From: Pseudomonas lijiangensis
Lineage (GTDB): Bacteria > Pseudomonadota > Gammaproteobacteria > Pseudomonadales > Pseudomonadaceae
Reading direction: 5' to 3'
Assembly: GCF_018968705.1 (NCBI RefSeq)
Contig: NZ_CP076668.1
Coordinates: forward strand, 2,925,001-2,989,000
Length of the DNA: 64,000 nt
Position 1 is the first letter of the stretch. Every line of letters begins with the position of its first letter. The notes under the pieces are model-generated. The model was not told the DNA's origin and searched no databases. It was given only the letters and a program-made list of their open reading frames with translations. Below are positions 57,001 to 64,000 of this stretch, piece by piece. Both the position numbers and the translations under genes were made by a program.

Positions 57001-57115
57001 AGCTGTCGATGCCCTTCTCGGCCAGACGCTGGCGGAACAACTTTTTCTTGTCCCCAGGCAGGGAAGCCAGTCGCTGTGCAATCTCCAGGAACGCTTGTTG
57101 CGTCATCCCACTCAT
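48086..57115 (-). CDS. NRPS C-A(Asp)-T-T-C-A-T-C with C-terminal fused aspartyl beta-hydroxylase
   Basis: A 3009-residue protein, with GGAAGA before the ATG at 57115. By residue: C1 about 30-480 (HHVAYDAWS); A1 about 505-1010 with code D-L-T-K-I-G-H-V-G for Asp; two T domains in a row, about 1018-1142 (FFALGGDSILSLQL, FFAEGGDSILSLQL); C2 about 1170-1610 (HHIAVDGWS); A2 about 1630-2110 with code D-I-L-Q-L-G-V-V-W, close to the known Gly code; T about 2118-2190 (FFQLGGHSLMA); C3 about 2205-2640 with an intact HHIASDGWS. From about 2680 comes a TauD/SyrP-like Fe(II)/2-oxoglutarate hydroxylase with FHNES and AAHARDPFDGER. Such fused hydroxylases make beta-hydroxyaspartate in siderophores. No epimerisation domain is seen. 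Confidence 0.93.
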   Translation of the reverse strand: MSGMTQQAFLEIAQRLASLPGDKKKLFRQRLAEKGIDSWRLPIVPAVHSEGQSLPLAQAQRRFLSAEALSSRALYNLCSVLRFDRDLDGQRLQQAMQQLTDRHQILRTRYISDAQGQLQPHCEPLQVALPEVKRLSLATDEYEQWCADEYARQLAEPFDLASSAPWRWQAFSDAQGQSTWLFFTIHHVAYDAWSAQQLTLELAEAYRALALNEPARQPELSIQYADYAAWEQEWLDSDSCQQHIAFWRTQLADAPAPLALPLDRPRPSANQRRHSGAVLARELSPELTTAVEAAIRKQGVTLYIYGLTAFSCLLSRYSGENDLCLGTSAAQRDRPELVPLIGPLLNTLVIRQQLQDNPDFTSALLRTRDTVAAAFDHQLLPFENVLESLERPRSSPLFQVMFVQVDLPASRTLELPGVAVEVLDPPQRHARFDLTLRMVRTADSRLRCELEYSDELFEAATVEQMLDDLLAILGQAASHPQRRLAELQLVSPPSKLSGPALGSTPLPLDQQVRHWAAHTPTAQALCSAEQNIDYATLGAASRALAARLAGQGIEPGHVVALCMPRCAEQLLATLACWQRGATCLFLDPAQPPQRLAQLLQDSGASLWLTLAEAPETGVDIAHLALTASDWSADAPVDSVQSLSLPHLPAYLIYTSGSTGQPKGVLVTHANLAHYATAVGQRLQAKSGSRWATLATVAADLGLTCVFAALNAGDPLVLPPASLTFDPPGWADFLDEQPVDCLKIAPSHLRGLLALDDARRVLPREVLILGGEGFDQALFTQVRELAPQLRIFNHYGPSETTVGVICGEIQSLDALEPGQYLPLGQPLADCELRIVDGNDIPVPVGVAGELLIAGPQVAQGYLGQPELTARAFGSTAQGQRFYRSGDRVRLDRNGRLVFLGRQDDQVKIRGFRVEPGEVSAWLNARPQVREGAVLALDIKGRTQLVAYISPALSAEELADVQTEARRQLPEHMLPAHWLTLETLPLTANGKLDRRALPEPAEGEADNAAVQPPTGETEQQLAQLWCQVLGCTQVGCEDDFFALGGDSILSLQLIGLASRAGLKLKPRDVLQHSTLAGMALCIDCRQQPALLAVIEAFRELLEQPGLGPDADFFAEGGDSILSLQLIARLRKAELRLMPRQLLENPTPRQLAGVLKPVAAKTVTPPVAIQTADQPQPLSHAQQRVWFMQQLDPAQTAYNVTQLLALRGDLDVPRLQSTCQALVQRHEALRCRFFEEQGQVWQRLDETGTSIFNLHDLSGLNESEQQASIAKAARRVFDLVNGPLLAIDVFSIAPGDYRLLFNVHHIAVDGWSMGLLVQDFALIYQDQPAPATTGLLPFIKDHRERLDGEQGRQLLGYWQQRLQGLGNEPLELPDHCLRPVVQDYAGAREEFALPVTLSAAVEAQARALGVTPFVLYFAAYQLLLWRHAGRTDFAIGLPVAGRESAAGQALVGLFVNTLAHRVQIDARQSLQAFIKTLNGQLVEDMAHQELPFEQLLDKLDFERHLDRTPVFQNLFNYQIDHGDARSLSLPGVSVESLALPDGVVSAKFDLTFNLFTHGRGADASTRLIVEYATALLRPETAQRLVEDYQGLLGSLTSLDLQQNLLEVPLGSVARLATAGASMDVHCEADFVTRFEVQAVLYPERVAVYSADRRLSYAALDAQANRLANWLLEQGVGHESTVAFCLPRDERLLVCMLGIQKAGASYLPLDPGHPAARQAQILNRAQPHLLLCDARTADLPEQLRSHIWADLALAQFPAQAPAIDRNLQQLAYTLYTSGSTGQPKGVQISRGNFANFLLAMEQALPLENVQRYLALTTVTFDICGLELCLPLVRGGAVVLADDEERQDPVLLASLIKNQSVDLIQATPATWAMLLQGDRQVLAGRVALAGGEALSAEMATELRQSVAHLVNVYGPTETTVWSTQTPIDALQLPVAPIGRPLLNTRCHVLDEHLCEVPTGCVGELYIAGEGLARGYAGQPGLTAERFIADPFSTDGSRLYRTGDLARWQPDGQLYYLGRTDDQIKLRGYRIELGEIEAVLLSHPKLLQAVVAVQGEHLAAFWVAEAGSSPDETEIRDYLQARLPVYMLPTHLKSLEQLPLNTNGKVDRKQLPRLQLESPTISAVQRPLSASESMLADVWGAVLKRQQIPADGHFFQLGGHSLMAAQVRSRLREQGFEVPLRWLFETPVLAELAARIEGLARDLDIGSLAIPHVDQQVEQPLSSAQQRVWLMQQLDPADSSFNMGSNVRLRGELDIQSLQRSLQRLVSRHAILRTTYHQQAGELRQRIHEDLSVALQVIESSEAQWPAEAREVALRPFDLGREAPLRAVLYRLGEQEHVLQLVIHHIASDGWSGAVLVDELIQGYEAWSAGLEPDQGELPIQYVDYAVWQGSPAVQLRQREGLDFWRRTLAGIPAQVPLPFDFPRPERDSGTGAALDFQLSAATVERLKAFAQESGTSPFMLLLTCYAAVLQRETQGRDLVIGTDVANRDHPATESLIGFFVNLLALRIRLQPELSFREQAQQVRELCLQAFAWQDTPFERVVECLELPRVANLHPLLQTLFVLDNTPRQQRQLGNLKVEPLTGEQHHSKFDMALFASEDGDAISLRWVYRTSLFRPATIERLRDAFASLLEMVLVAPEKPIDTLIPTVKGAAAMSTDNPVQRKMSKLGKMRQSASPAAREPIEARPLREGSKFPLLVTLRDRELAPAIWAEANRDKVENWLREHGGILFRGFDLPTPVDFESFCQALCPQLYGQYGDLPKKEGGKNIYKSTPYPKDRMILFHNESAHQHRWPRRQWFYCEIPATTGGATPIVDSREVYRELPAWLQAKLRSKQLMYVRNFSTSLDVSWQHFFQTEDRAEVERICRESNIEFQWRGANDLHTRQVCPAVILHPLTGEESFFNQIQLYHPAFLDADIREQFLRDGEATMPRQVFYGDGSELEESAIEAINAAYDRCAVRFDWQQGDVVMLDNMLAAHARDPFDGERKIVVAMGEIYGRDQVMAAPAQTEATHAELNP

Positions 57116-57117
57116 TC

Positions 57118-60100
57118 TTATTCTTCCATCTCTGATAGTAGACGCTGCATTTCGTCCAGGGCTTCATCCGTGGAAGGCCCTTGGGGTTTTTCGATCTGCT
57201 CGGCAAGCGCAGCAATCGTCGGGTTGTGGAACAGGCTGCGCAGTTCGATCTTGATACCGAAACGGTTCTCGACCCGGGTCATCAAGCGCATCGCCAGCAG
57301 GGAATGGCCGCCCAGCTCGAAGAAACTGTTGAACACCCCGACCTGCGGCACTTCAAGCAACTCCTGCCAGATGTCGGCCAGTTGCTGTTCCAGCTCGTTG
57401 CGCGGAGCAACGCCTTCCAGAGCCACGGGTTGCGGCGCCGGCAGGCTCTTGCGGTCGATCTTGCCGTTGGCATTGAGGGCAAAGCGTGACTGCTCGATAA
57501 AACCGGCAGGAATCATGTAACCCGGCAACAGGCCTTCCAGATGGCGACGCAAGGCCGCCTGATCCACCGGGCTCGGCGTTTGCAGCCAGGCAAACAGACT
57601 CTGGCTGCGGGCGTCGATCATCACCACGGCCTCTTCCACGCCCGGATAACGACGCAACAGCGATTCGATCTCCCCCGGCTCGATACGGAAGCCCCGCACC
57701 TTGACCTGGAAGTCGCTGCGCCCGACATAGGCCAGACGACCGTCATTGCGGCGGCGCACCAGATCGCCGGTGCGGTACATACGGCTGCCGGATTCGCTGG
57801 CATAAGGATCCGGCAAATAGGCTGCCGCCGTAATGGCAGGCGCATGCTGATAGCCACGGGTCACGCCGGAACCGGCGATATACAGCTCACCGGTCGTGCC
57901 CAGAGGCACCGGACGCAGCATTTCATCGAGTACATAGCAGCGAGTGTTGAGCAATGGCGAGCCAATATCGGCCACACCGTTCGGCACTTCCTGCAACGCC
58001 TGAGTCGTGGACCAGACCGTGGTTTCCGTCGGGCCATAGGCGTTGATCAGGGTCACGCCCCGGCTGCGCAGTTCGGTCACCAGTTCACCCGGCACCGCTT
58101 CGCCGCCGATCAGGCCGCGTATGGCTGGCCAGTCGGTATGGCCGGTTTCCAGCAGGATCTGCCAGCCCGCAGGCGTTGCCTGGAACACCGTGGCACGACG
58201 CAGCAAGGCAAACAGTTGATGACCATCGACCACCTGCTCGCGACGCGCCAGCAATATGGCCGCGCCATTGACCAGCGGCAGGAACAGCTCCGGCTTGCAC
58301 ATATCGAAGGCGTAAGTGGTACTGGCCAGCCAGACATCGTTGGCGCCGAGTGGCAACTGCTGACCAAGACCGGCCAGCAGGTTGCTCAGGTTGTCGCGGG
58401 TGACCTGCACGCCTTTCGGTGTACCGGTCGAGCCCGAGGTGTAGATGACATAAGCCCGTTGTTGCGGGTTGACCGGCAGCGACAGGTTCTCGGCGCTGTA
58501 GTCATCCAGCAACAGTTGGTCGAGCAGCACCTTATCTATGCCGCTCAAGGCATCGCTGCTCAGACTCTCGCCAAGCACCCGTGCCGGACGCGCATGCCCG
58601 ATGATGAAGCGCAGGCGGTCTGCCGGATGTTGCGGGTCCAGTGGCAGGTACGCCGCACCGGCCTTGTGAATGGCCAGCAGGGTTGGCAACAGCCACGGGC
58701 CGCGGGTCAGGCAGACGGCAACCAGGTCATCGGTACCGACACCCTGCCCGCGTAGCCAATGGGCCAGACGATTGCTGCGGGCATTGAGTTGCGCATAGGT
58801 CCACTGCTGGTCCTGACAATCCACGGCCAGGGCCTCGGGTGTCAGCGCCACTTGCCGCTCGAAACGGGCAATCAGATCCATTTCATGCTGCACAGCCTGG
58901 GCAGTCAGGTTCCATGGGCGCTCGTCCAGCGCATGATCGGCATTGGCCAGGTCGACATCCCACAGGCGCGCTTCAGGTTGTTTGAGCATGCCTTCGAGCA
59001 GATAGCGGTATTCGTCGGCATAGCGTTGTGCGGTGCGGGGCAGGAACAGATCGGTGTTGTATTCCAGCACGCACTGCCAGTCGTCACCGTGCTGTTCGAT
59101 ATGCAGACCGATATCCACCAGGGCGCTGTCGCTTTCGACATTCAGACGCTGCACCGGCACGTCGGCAAAGTGCTGCTCGCCCGATGCGGCGACGTCGCGC
59201 TGAATCAGATTGAACAGTGCCTGGAACAGCGGCGTATGGCTCAGGTCGCGGCGCACTTGCAGGGCTTCCACCAGACGCTCGAAAGGCACGTCGCCATGCT
59301 GCTGCGCGGCCAGATGCGTGGCTTGCAACTGCTGCCAGAACTGCTCGACCGATTGCAGCGGATCGATGCTGCTGCGCAGGACCTGGGTCGTGGCAAAGTA
59401 ACCGATCAGGTTGTCGGTATGAGCCTGATGACGATGGGCAACCGGAAGGCCCATCCAGATTTCACGCTGGCCCGAGTGTCTGGCCAGTAGGGTTTTCCAG
59501 GCAGCCAGCAAAGGTGCGAACGCCGTCAGGCCGTGGCTTTGCGCGGTTGTCCGCAGTTGCGCGACCAGCTCGGCTGGCAGGTCGAAGCGCAGACGCTGGC
59601 CTTTGTAGCCCTGCTCCGCCGGACGCGGCAAATCGGTTGGCAGGTTCAGCACCGGCGGCTCGCCAGCCAGGGCCTGACGCCAGTATTCAAGCTGCGATTC
59701 GATCAAGGCCTGCCCGGCCGGGGCTTGCCAGCTGGCGGCAATGTCGGAGAACTGCAACGGCAGTTGCGGCAGGCAGGCGTTGCGGCCTTCCACAATGGCC
59801 TGATAGATCAGTTGCAGTTCATTGAAGAAGATCTCCAGCGAACGGGCATCGGCAATGATGTGGTGCAAAGTGACCTGCAACACGCTTCGGCTCGGCCCTT
59901 GATACACACGCACCCTGAACAGTGGCGATGCTGTCAGATCGAATGCGCGCTGCGCTTCCCGAGTCAGTTTCTGCGCGAAAGCCTGGGAGTGTTCGTCGAT
60001 CTCCAGCGGCTCGGTGCTCACCTGCACTGCGGCCTGATCCTCGACACACTGACGGGCGCCTTCGGCGGTGTCGCTGAATACCGTGCGCAGGCTGTGCTGG

Positions 60101-63100
60101 CGACTGATCAGTTGAGTCAGGGCCTGTTCCAGCAATGCCGGTTGCAGCACACCGTCCAGTTTCAAGGCCAGGGACAGATGATAGGCCTGGGTATCGCCTT
60201 GCAGACGGTCCAGGAACCACAAGCGTTGTTGCGTGAAATGCAGCGGTGCCAAAGACTCCTTGAACGGGCGCAGGATGCCTTCGGACTCAACGTCTGTCGC
60301 CGCCAGTTGCGCAGCCAGGTCCCGCAGCACCGGGTGCTCGAACAAGGTGCGCAACGGCAGGCGCCGGCCATGTTGTTCGGCAATGCGCGCCACCAGGCGT
60401 GCGGCCAGCAACGAATGACCGCCCAAGGCGAAGAAGTTGTCTTCGGCCCCGATATCGCTGCTGCCCAGCAGCTCTTCCCAGAGCAGGGCCAATGCCTGCT
60501 CCCACTCGCCGGAGAGCGCACTGCGCTGACCATCGCGCTGGAGCGGTTCCGGCAATGCCTTGCGATCAACCTTGCCGCTTGGGCTCAGTGGCAGAGTCTC
60601 CAGGTGGACGAACTGGCTCGGCAGCATGTAGTCCGGCAGTTGCGCGCCAAGGGTTTCGCGCAACAGCGCTTCATCTTGGGCATCACCCGCGTAATACCCC
60701 ACCAGCCGCGCCGCTTCGCCGTTGCCCAGCAGCACGACAGCTGCCTCGCGAACGCCAGAAATACGCGCCAGCAAGGCCTCGATTTCCCCCAGCTCGATGC
60801 GGAAGCCGCGCAGCTTGACCTGGAAGTCCAGACGACCCAGGTAATCCAGGCTGCCATTACTATTGCGGCGAACCCGGTCACCGGTGCGATACATGCGGGC
60901 TCCGGCCACGAACGGATCCGGCAGGAACGCCGCGGCAGTCAGACGCGCTGCCGCAAAGTACCCGCGGCCCAGGTTGGCACCGGCCAGATACAGCTCACCG
61001 GGAATTCCGTCGGCCACGGGTTGCAGATCGGCATCCAGCACATAGGCAGCGGTATTGGCTACAGGCTGCCCGATAGGCACTTCAACGCCGCTTTCGTTGC
61101 CGTTGCGAACTTCGAAGGTGCTGTAGACCGTCGCTTCTGTCGGTCCGTAACCGTTGATGACCCTGGCTCCCCTGCCCTCGATGGCTTCGGCCAGCGCACA
61201 AGGCAAGGCCTCGCCACCGGAAATGGCGCGCACGCCTTGCCAGTGACGCGAGGTGTGGGCCACCAGCATCCGCCAGGTGGCGGGCGTGGCCTGCATGACG
61301 GTCGGTTGCGCAGCCTCCAGCAGTTGATCGATGGCTTGCGGGTCCCGGGCCTGTTCGCGGTCGGCCAGCAGGATACTGGCGCCATGGGCCAGTGGCAGCA
61401 GCAGTTCGACAATGGCAATGTCGAAGGTCGCGGTGGTCAGGGCCAGCACCCGGTCCTGTGCGTCCAGCGGCAGGACCTGCCCGACCGCCAGCATCAGGTT
61501 CATCAGGTTGCCACGGCTGATCGCCACGCCTTTGGGCTTGCCGGTGGACCCGGAGGTGTACAGCACGTAGGCGAGTTGATCCGCTGTCCATGCCGGTGTC
61601 CTGAGTGTTTCAGCCGGTTTCAGTGCGTCGATATCCAGCAACGTCACGCCGCTGTTCCAGCCAGCCAACACTTCCAGGCTCGCCGCAGTACCCAGGCATA
61701 TCCGCGGTTGCGCGGCTTCAAGAATGTAGCGGCCACGCTCCGGTGGCGTGTCTTCGGCCAGCGGCACATAGGCCGCACCTGCCTTGAGAATCCCCAGCAT
61801 CGCCGTTGGCAGGCGCGCATCACGTGGCAGATTGAATGCCACGCGGTCTTCGATACCGACGCCATGGGCCTGCAACGCAGCGGCCAGTCGTTCGGCAGCC
61901 TGATTCAGTTCGGCGTACGTCAGGCGCTGATCGCCGGCCAGTACGGCAGTGGCGTCGGGCTGAAGGGCAACCTGGAGTTCAAAGGCCTGGAGAATGTCCT
62001 GCTGACCACCGACTACCGGGCCGTCGAGCCGTGCCAGGGCACGCTCGGCAGGTTGCCAGACCAGTTCGCCCAGGGCTTTTTCCGGTTGATCGAGCAAGGC
62101 CTCCAGCAACACCAGATACTGCTCGGCCATGGTCTGCACCGTCTGCTCGCGGAACAGATCGCTGCTGTATTGCAGGCTCAGGCTGATGCCATGCTCGCTG
62201 TCACGCACGTCCAGGTGCAGGTCGCACAAGGCGCTGTCCGGGCGGTTGTCCAGAGGTTCTGCGATGACGTCAGTCAGCTCGAAACGCTCCAGGGCATTGC
62301 CCGGGAAGTAGTTGAACATCACCTGGAACAGCGGGTTGTAGCTGACTTGCCGGGCCACGCCGAGCTGCTCGATCAGGTAATCGAACGGCAGATCCTGATG
62401 GGACTGCACCGACACCGACAGCGCCTGCAATTCGCTCATCAATTGCAGCAGGCTGCGCTCGCCGGACAGTTTCTTGCGATACACCAGCGTATTGACGAAG
62501 CAACCGACCAGAGGTTGCAGCGCGGCATGATGCCGGTTGGCAACAGGCACACCGACAATGATGTCGTCTTCACCGCTACGGCTGCGCAGCAGCAACTGGA
62601 ATGCCGCCAGCATCGGCGTGAAGTTGCTCCAGCCGTGACGAGCGCTGAATGCGCGCAAACGTGCGGTCAGGGCCTCAGGCAAACGCTGTTCGACACGACC
62701 GCCATTCTGGCTGGCCTGGGCAGGACGCGGGAAGTCGGCTGCCAGCTCCAGCACCGGCAGTTCACCGGCCAGTTGCTCGCGCCAGAAGCCCAGTTCCTGC
62801 TCGCAAGCCTTGCTATTCATCCATTGCCGCTGCCACAGGGCGTAATCGGCATATTGCATCGACATGGCCGGCGCTTCTGCGCTCAGGCCCTGACGCAGAT
62901 GGCGATACTGTTTGCACAGACCATCGATGATCAGTTGCAGGGACCAGCCATCGGCAACGATGTGATGGCAGTTCAGCGACAGGACAAACGCCTCAGGTGC
63001 CAGACGATAGAGCCTGGCGCGCAGCAACGGCGCGGCCTGCAGATCGAATGGCGTCATTGCGTCCTGACGCAGCAGGTCGTGCAGTGCCTCTTCGCTTGGC

Positions 63101-63999
63101 ACATCGATCAATGGCAACTCAAGTTCGGTGCGGGCCAGAATCACCTGGCTCGGGCCTTCAGGCTCGCTGATGAATCCGGTGCGCAGCACTTCATGCTGGT
63201 CGAGTACGGACTGCAAGGCGCTCTGCAAATCGTCGATATTCAAGGCGCCGGTCAGGCGTACCGCACCGGCCAGGTTGTAGGCCGGGCTTTGTGGATCGAG
63301 TTGTTGCAGGAACCAGAGCCGCTGCTGGGCAAAGGACAGCGGCAGCTTTTCAGGACGAGGCAAGAGCTTGGGCGCTGACTGGGCAGTGTCGGTACGGTTT
63401 TCCAGCCAGTCCGCCATGGCGGCAATGGTCGGGCGCTCGAACACGATGCGCAGTGGCAGGTCTTTACCGCTGAGCTTGCCGATCAGGCCGATCAGTTGCG
63501 TGGCCAGCAGCGAATGACCGCCCAGCTCGAAGAAGTTGTCTTCGACGCCTACCTGATCGAGCCCCAGCACGCTTTGCCAGGCTTCGACCATCTGGCCTTG
63601 CAGTTCGCTGCTGGGCGCCACATAACGGGCCTGGCTTTGCGCGGCAAAATCCGGCGCGGGCAAGGATTTGCGGTCGATCTTGCCGTTGCCATTGAGGGGA
63701 AAGCGCTCCAGGAACATGAACGCGCCCGGAATCATGTAGGGCGGCAGGTTGCCCAGCACATGCTCGCGCAGGGCTTCGATGCCTGGCTGGTCATCGGACA
63801 CCACATACGCCACCAGCACCTTGGAGCGTTGCTGGTCATCACGGGCCACCACCACGGCTTCCCGGACACCCGGATAGCGGGTCAGGCAGGCTTCGATTTC
63901 GTCCAGTTCGATACGGTGACCACGGATCTTGACCTGATGGTCGGTGCGCCCGACGTATTCCAGATCACCATTGGGCAGGAAACGCGCCAGGTCGCCCGT
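57118..63999 (-). CDS. NRPS, partial at window end: (A)-T-C-A-T-C-A-T
   Basis: The frame is open through the right edge; the part seen is about 2293 residues, and a GTG at 63855 inside the A domain is not the true start. In order: C-terminal part of an A domain (TGDLARFL, GRTDHQVKIRGHRIELDEIE, NGKIDRKSL), T (FFELGGHSLLATQL), C (HHIVADGWS), A with YVLYTSGSTGKPKG and code D-I-V-Q-I-G-G-V-Y, T (FFALGGHSLLAARL), C with HHIIADARS where the motif Gly is Ala, A with YVIYTSGSTGTPKG and code D-M-P-Q-L-G-A-V-W, T (FFELGGHSLLAMRL). I cannot name the substrates of these A domains. It ends 2 bp before the next NRPS start and works upstream of it in the assembly line. Further modules must lie to the right. 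Confidence 0.93.
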   Translation of the reverse strand, partial: TGDLARFLPNGDLEYVGRTDHQVKIRGHRIELDEIEACLTRYPGVREAVVVARDDQQRSKVLVAYVVSDDQPGIEALREHVLGNLPPYMIPGAFMFLERFPLNGNGKIDRKSLPAPDFAAQSQARYVAPSSELQGQMVEAWQSVLGLDQVGVEDNFFELGGHSLLATQLIGLIGKLSGKDLPLRIVFERPTIAAMADWLENRTDTAQSAPKLLPRPEKLPLSFAQQRLWFLQQLDPQSPAYNLAGAVRLTGALNIDDLQSALQSVLDQHEVLRTGFISEPEGPSQVILARTELELPLIDVPSEEALHDLLRQDAMTPFDLQAAPLLRARLYRLAPEAFVLSLNCHHIVADGWSLQLIIDGLCKQYRHLRQGLSAEAPAMSMQYADYALWQRQWMNSKACEQELGFWREQLAGELPVLELAADFPRPAQASQNGGRVEQRLPEALTARLRAFSARHGWSNFTPMLAAFQLLLRSRSGEDDIIVGVPVANRHHAALQPLVGCFVNTLVYRKKLSGERSLLQLMSELQALSVSVQSHQDLPFDYLIEQLGVARQVSYNPLFQVMFNYFPGNALERFELTDVIAEPLDNRPDSALCDLHLDVRDSEHGISLSLQYSSDLFREQTVQTMAEQYLVLLEALLDQPEKALGELVWQPAERALARLDGPVVGGQQDILQAFELQVALQPDATAVLAGDQRLTYAELNQAAERLAAALQAHGVGIEDRVAFNLPRDARLPTAMLGILKAGAAYVPLAEDTPPERGRYILEAAQPRICLGTAASLEVLAGWNSGVTLLDIDALKPAETLRTPAWTADQLAYVLYTSGSTGKPKGVAISRGNLMNLMLAVGQVLPLDAQDRVLALTTATFDIAIVELLLPLAHGASILLADREQARDPQAIDQLLEAAQPTVMQATPATWRMLVAHTSRHWQGVRAISGGEALPCALAEAIEGRGARVINGYGPTEATVYSTFEVRNGNESGVEVPIGQPVANTAAYVLDADLQPVADGIPGELYLAGANLGRGYFAAARLTAAAFLPDPFVAGARMYRTGDRVRRNSNGSLDYLGRLDFQVKLRGFRIELGEIEALLARISGVREAAVVLLGNGEAARLVGYYAGDAQDEALLRETLGAQLPDYMLPSQFVHLETLPLSPSGKVDRKALPEPLQRDGQRSALSGEWEQALALLWEELLGSSDIGAEDNFFALGGHSLLAARLVARIAEQHGRRLPLRTLFEHPVLRDLAAQLAATDVESEGILRPFKESLAPLHFTQQRLWFLDRLQGDTQAYHLSLALKLDGVLQPALLEQALTQLISRQHSLRTVFSDTAEGARQCVEDQAAVQVSTEPLEIDEHSQAFAQKLTREAQRAFDLTASPLFRVRVYQGPSRSVLQVTLHHIIADARSLEIFFNELQLIYQAIVEGRNACLPQLPLQFSDIAASWQAPAGQALIESQLEYWRQALAGEPPVLNLPTDLPRPAEQGYKGQRLRFDLPAELVAQLRTTAQSHGLTAFAPLLAAWKTLLARHSGQREIWMGLPVAHRHQAHTDNLIGYFATTQVLRSSIDPLQSVEQFWQQLQATHLAAQQHGDVPFERLVEALQVRRDLSHTPLFQALFNLIQRDVAASGEQHFADVPVQRLNVESDSALVDIGLHIEQHGDDWQCVLEYNTDLFLPRTAQRYADEYRYLLEGMLKQPEARLWDVDLANADHALDERPWNLTAQAVQHEMDLIARFERQVALTPEALAVDCQDQQWTYAQLNARSNRLAHWLRGQGVGTDDLVAVCLTRGPWLLPTLLAIHKAGAAYLPLDPQHPADRLRFIIGHARPARVLGESLSSDALSGIDKVLLDQLLLDDYSAENLSLPVNPQQRAYVIYTSGSTGTPKGVQVTRDNLSNLLAGLGQQLPLGANDVWLASTTYAFDMCKPELFLPLVNGAAILLARREQVVDGHQLFALLRRATVFQATPAGWQILLETGHTDWPAIRGLIGGEAVPGELVTELRSRGVTLINAYGPTETTVWSTTQALQEVPNGVADIGSPLLNTRCYVLDEMLRPVPLGTTGELYIAGSGVTRGYQHAPAITAAAYLPDPYASESGSRMYRTGDLVRRRNDGRLAYVGRSDFQVKVRGFRIEPGEIESLLRRYPGVEEAVVMIDARSQSLFAWLQTPSPVDQAALRRHLEGLLPGYMIPAGFIEQSRFALNANGKIDRKSLPAPQPVALEGVAPRNELEQQLADIWQELLEVPQVGVFNSFFELGGHSLLAMRLMTRVENRFGIKIELRSLFHNPTIAALAEQIEKPQGPSTDEALDEMQRLLSEMEE

Positions 64000-64000
64000 G

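Noticed and set aside
59533..63378. Plus-strand open frame of 1281 codons opposite the first NRPS
   Set aside because: Same antisense effect of GC-rich third codon positions; no motifs and no ribosome-binding context.
40036..64000. Pyoverdine biosynthesis cluster
   Set aside because: No acyl-ligase/Tyr starter modules, ornithine hydroxylase, formyltransferase or chromophore-maturation genes are visible, and FhuF is present. Missing modules to the right could still change this view.

Overview
The window reads as a high-GC gammaproteobacterial chromosome, almost certainly a Pseudomonas. The order of the type VI secretion genes matches the H2-T6SS layout of Pseudomonas aeruginosa, and the right half holds a Pseudomonas-type peptide siderophore locus. 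I cannot name the species. No rRNA, tRNA, CRISPR array, transposase or phage gene is visible.

Left part (1-30350, all on the minus strand): a near-complete T6SS locus. In transcription order from 30350 downwards it holds tssA, tssB, tssC, tssE, a PAAR gene, three AT-rich cargo genes, tssF, tssG, clpV, a sigma-54 activator, a 46-residue lipoprotein, fha, tssJ, tssK, tssL, tssM, a PP2C phosphatase, a Ser/Thr kinase and vgrG. Hcp (tssD) is not in the window. There are two cargo islands. One follows the PAAR gene: an unrecognised 283-residue protein and two small multi-spanning membrane proteins, a likely effector with membrane immunity. The other follows vgrG: a 1038-residue protein joining an M23 peptidase-like domain to a C-terminal N-acetylmuramidase (DUF3380-like) domain, flanked by four secreted proteins that are candidate immunity factors; the last is cut by the window edge. 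Both islands are visibly richer in A+T than the machine genes, which suggests exchange of cargo behind a conserved core.

Middle (30351-40017): a 611-bp non-coding region upstream of tssA carries two copies of an imperfect repeat. It is followed by a periplasmic SMP-30/gluconolactonase-like protein and an MFP-RND-MFS efflux operon (minus strand). Divergent from that operon is an OmpR/EnvZ-type two-component system (plus strand).

Right part (40036-64000): an iron-siderophore locus. A diaminobutyrate-2-oxoglutarate aminotransferase and an MbtH-like protein form one transcription unit. A FhuF-type ferric reductase diverges from them across an intergenic region with a Fur-box-like sequence. Three collinear NRPS genes (the first cut by the window end) and an ABC exporter form a long minus-strand operon. 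Two of the adenylation domains carry an aspartate specificity code. The second NRPS ends in a fused non-haem iron aspartyl beta-hydroxylase. The third begins with a condensation-like domain that has lost its catalytic histidines, then an Asp-type A domain, a carrier domain and a thioesterase. This predicts a peptide siderophore with beta-hydroxyaspartate and probably diaminobutyrate, more like the corrugatin/histicorrugatin lipopeptides than a pyoverdine. That assignment is inference.
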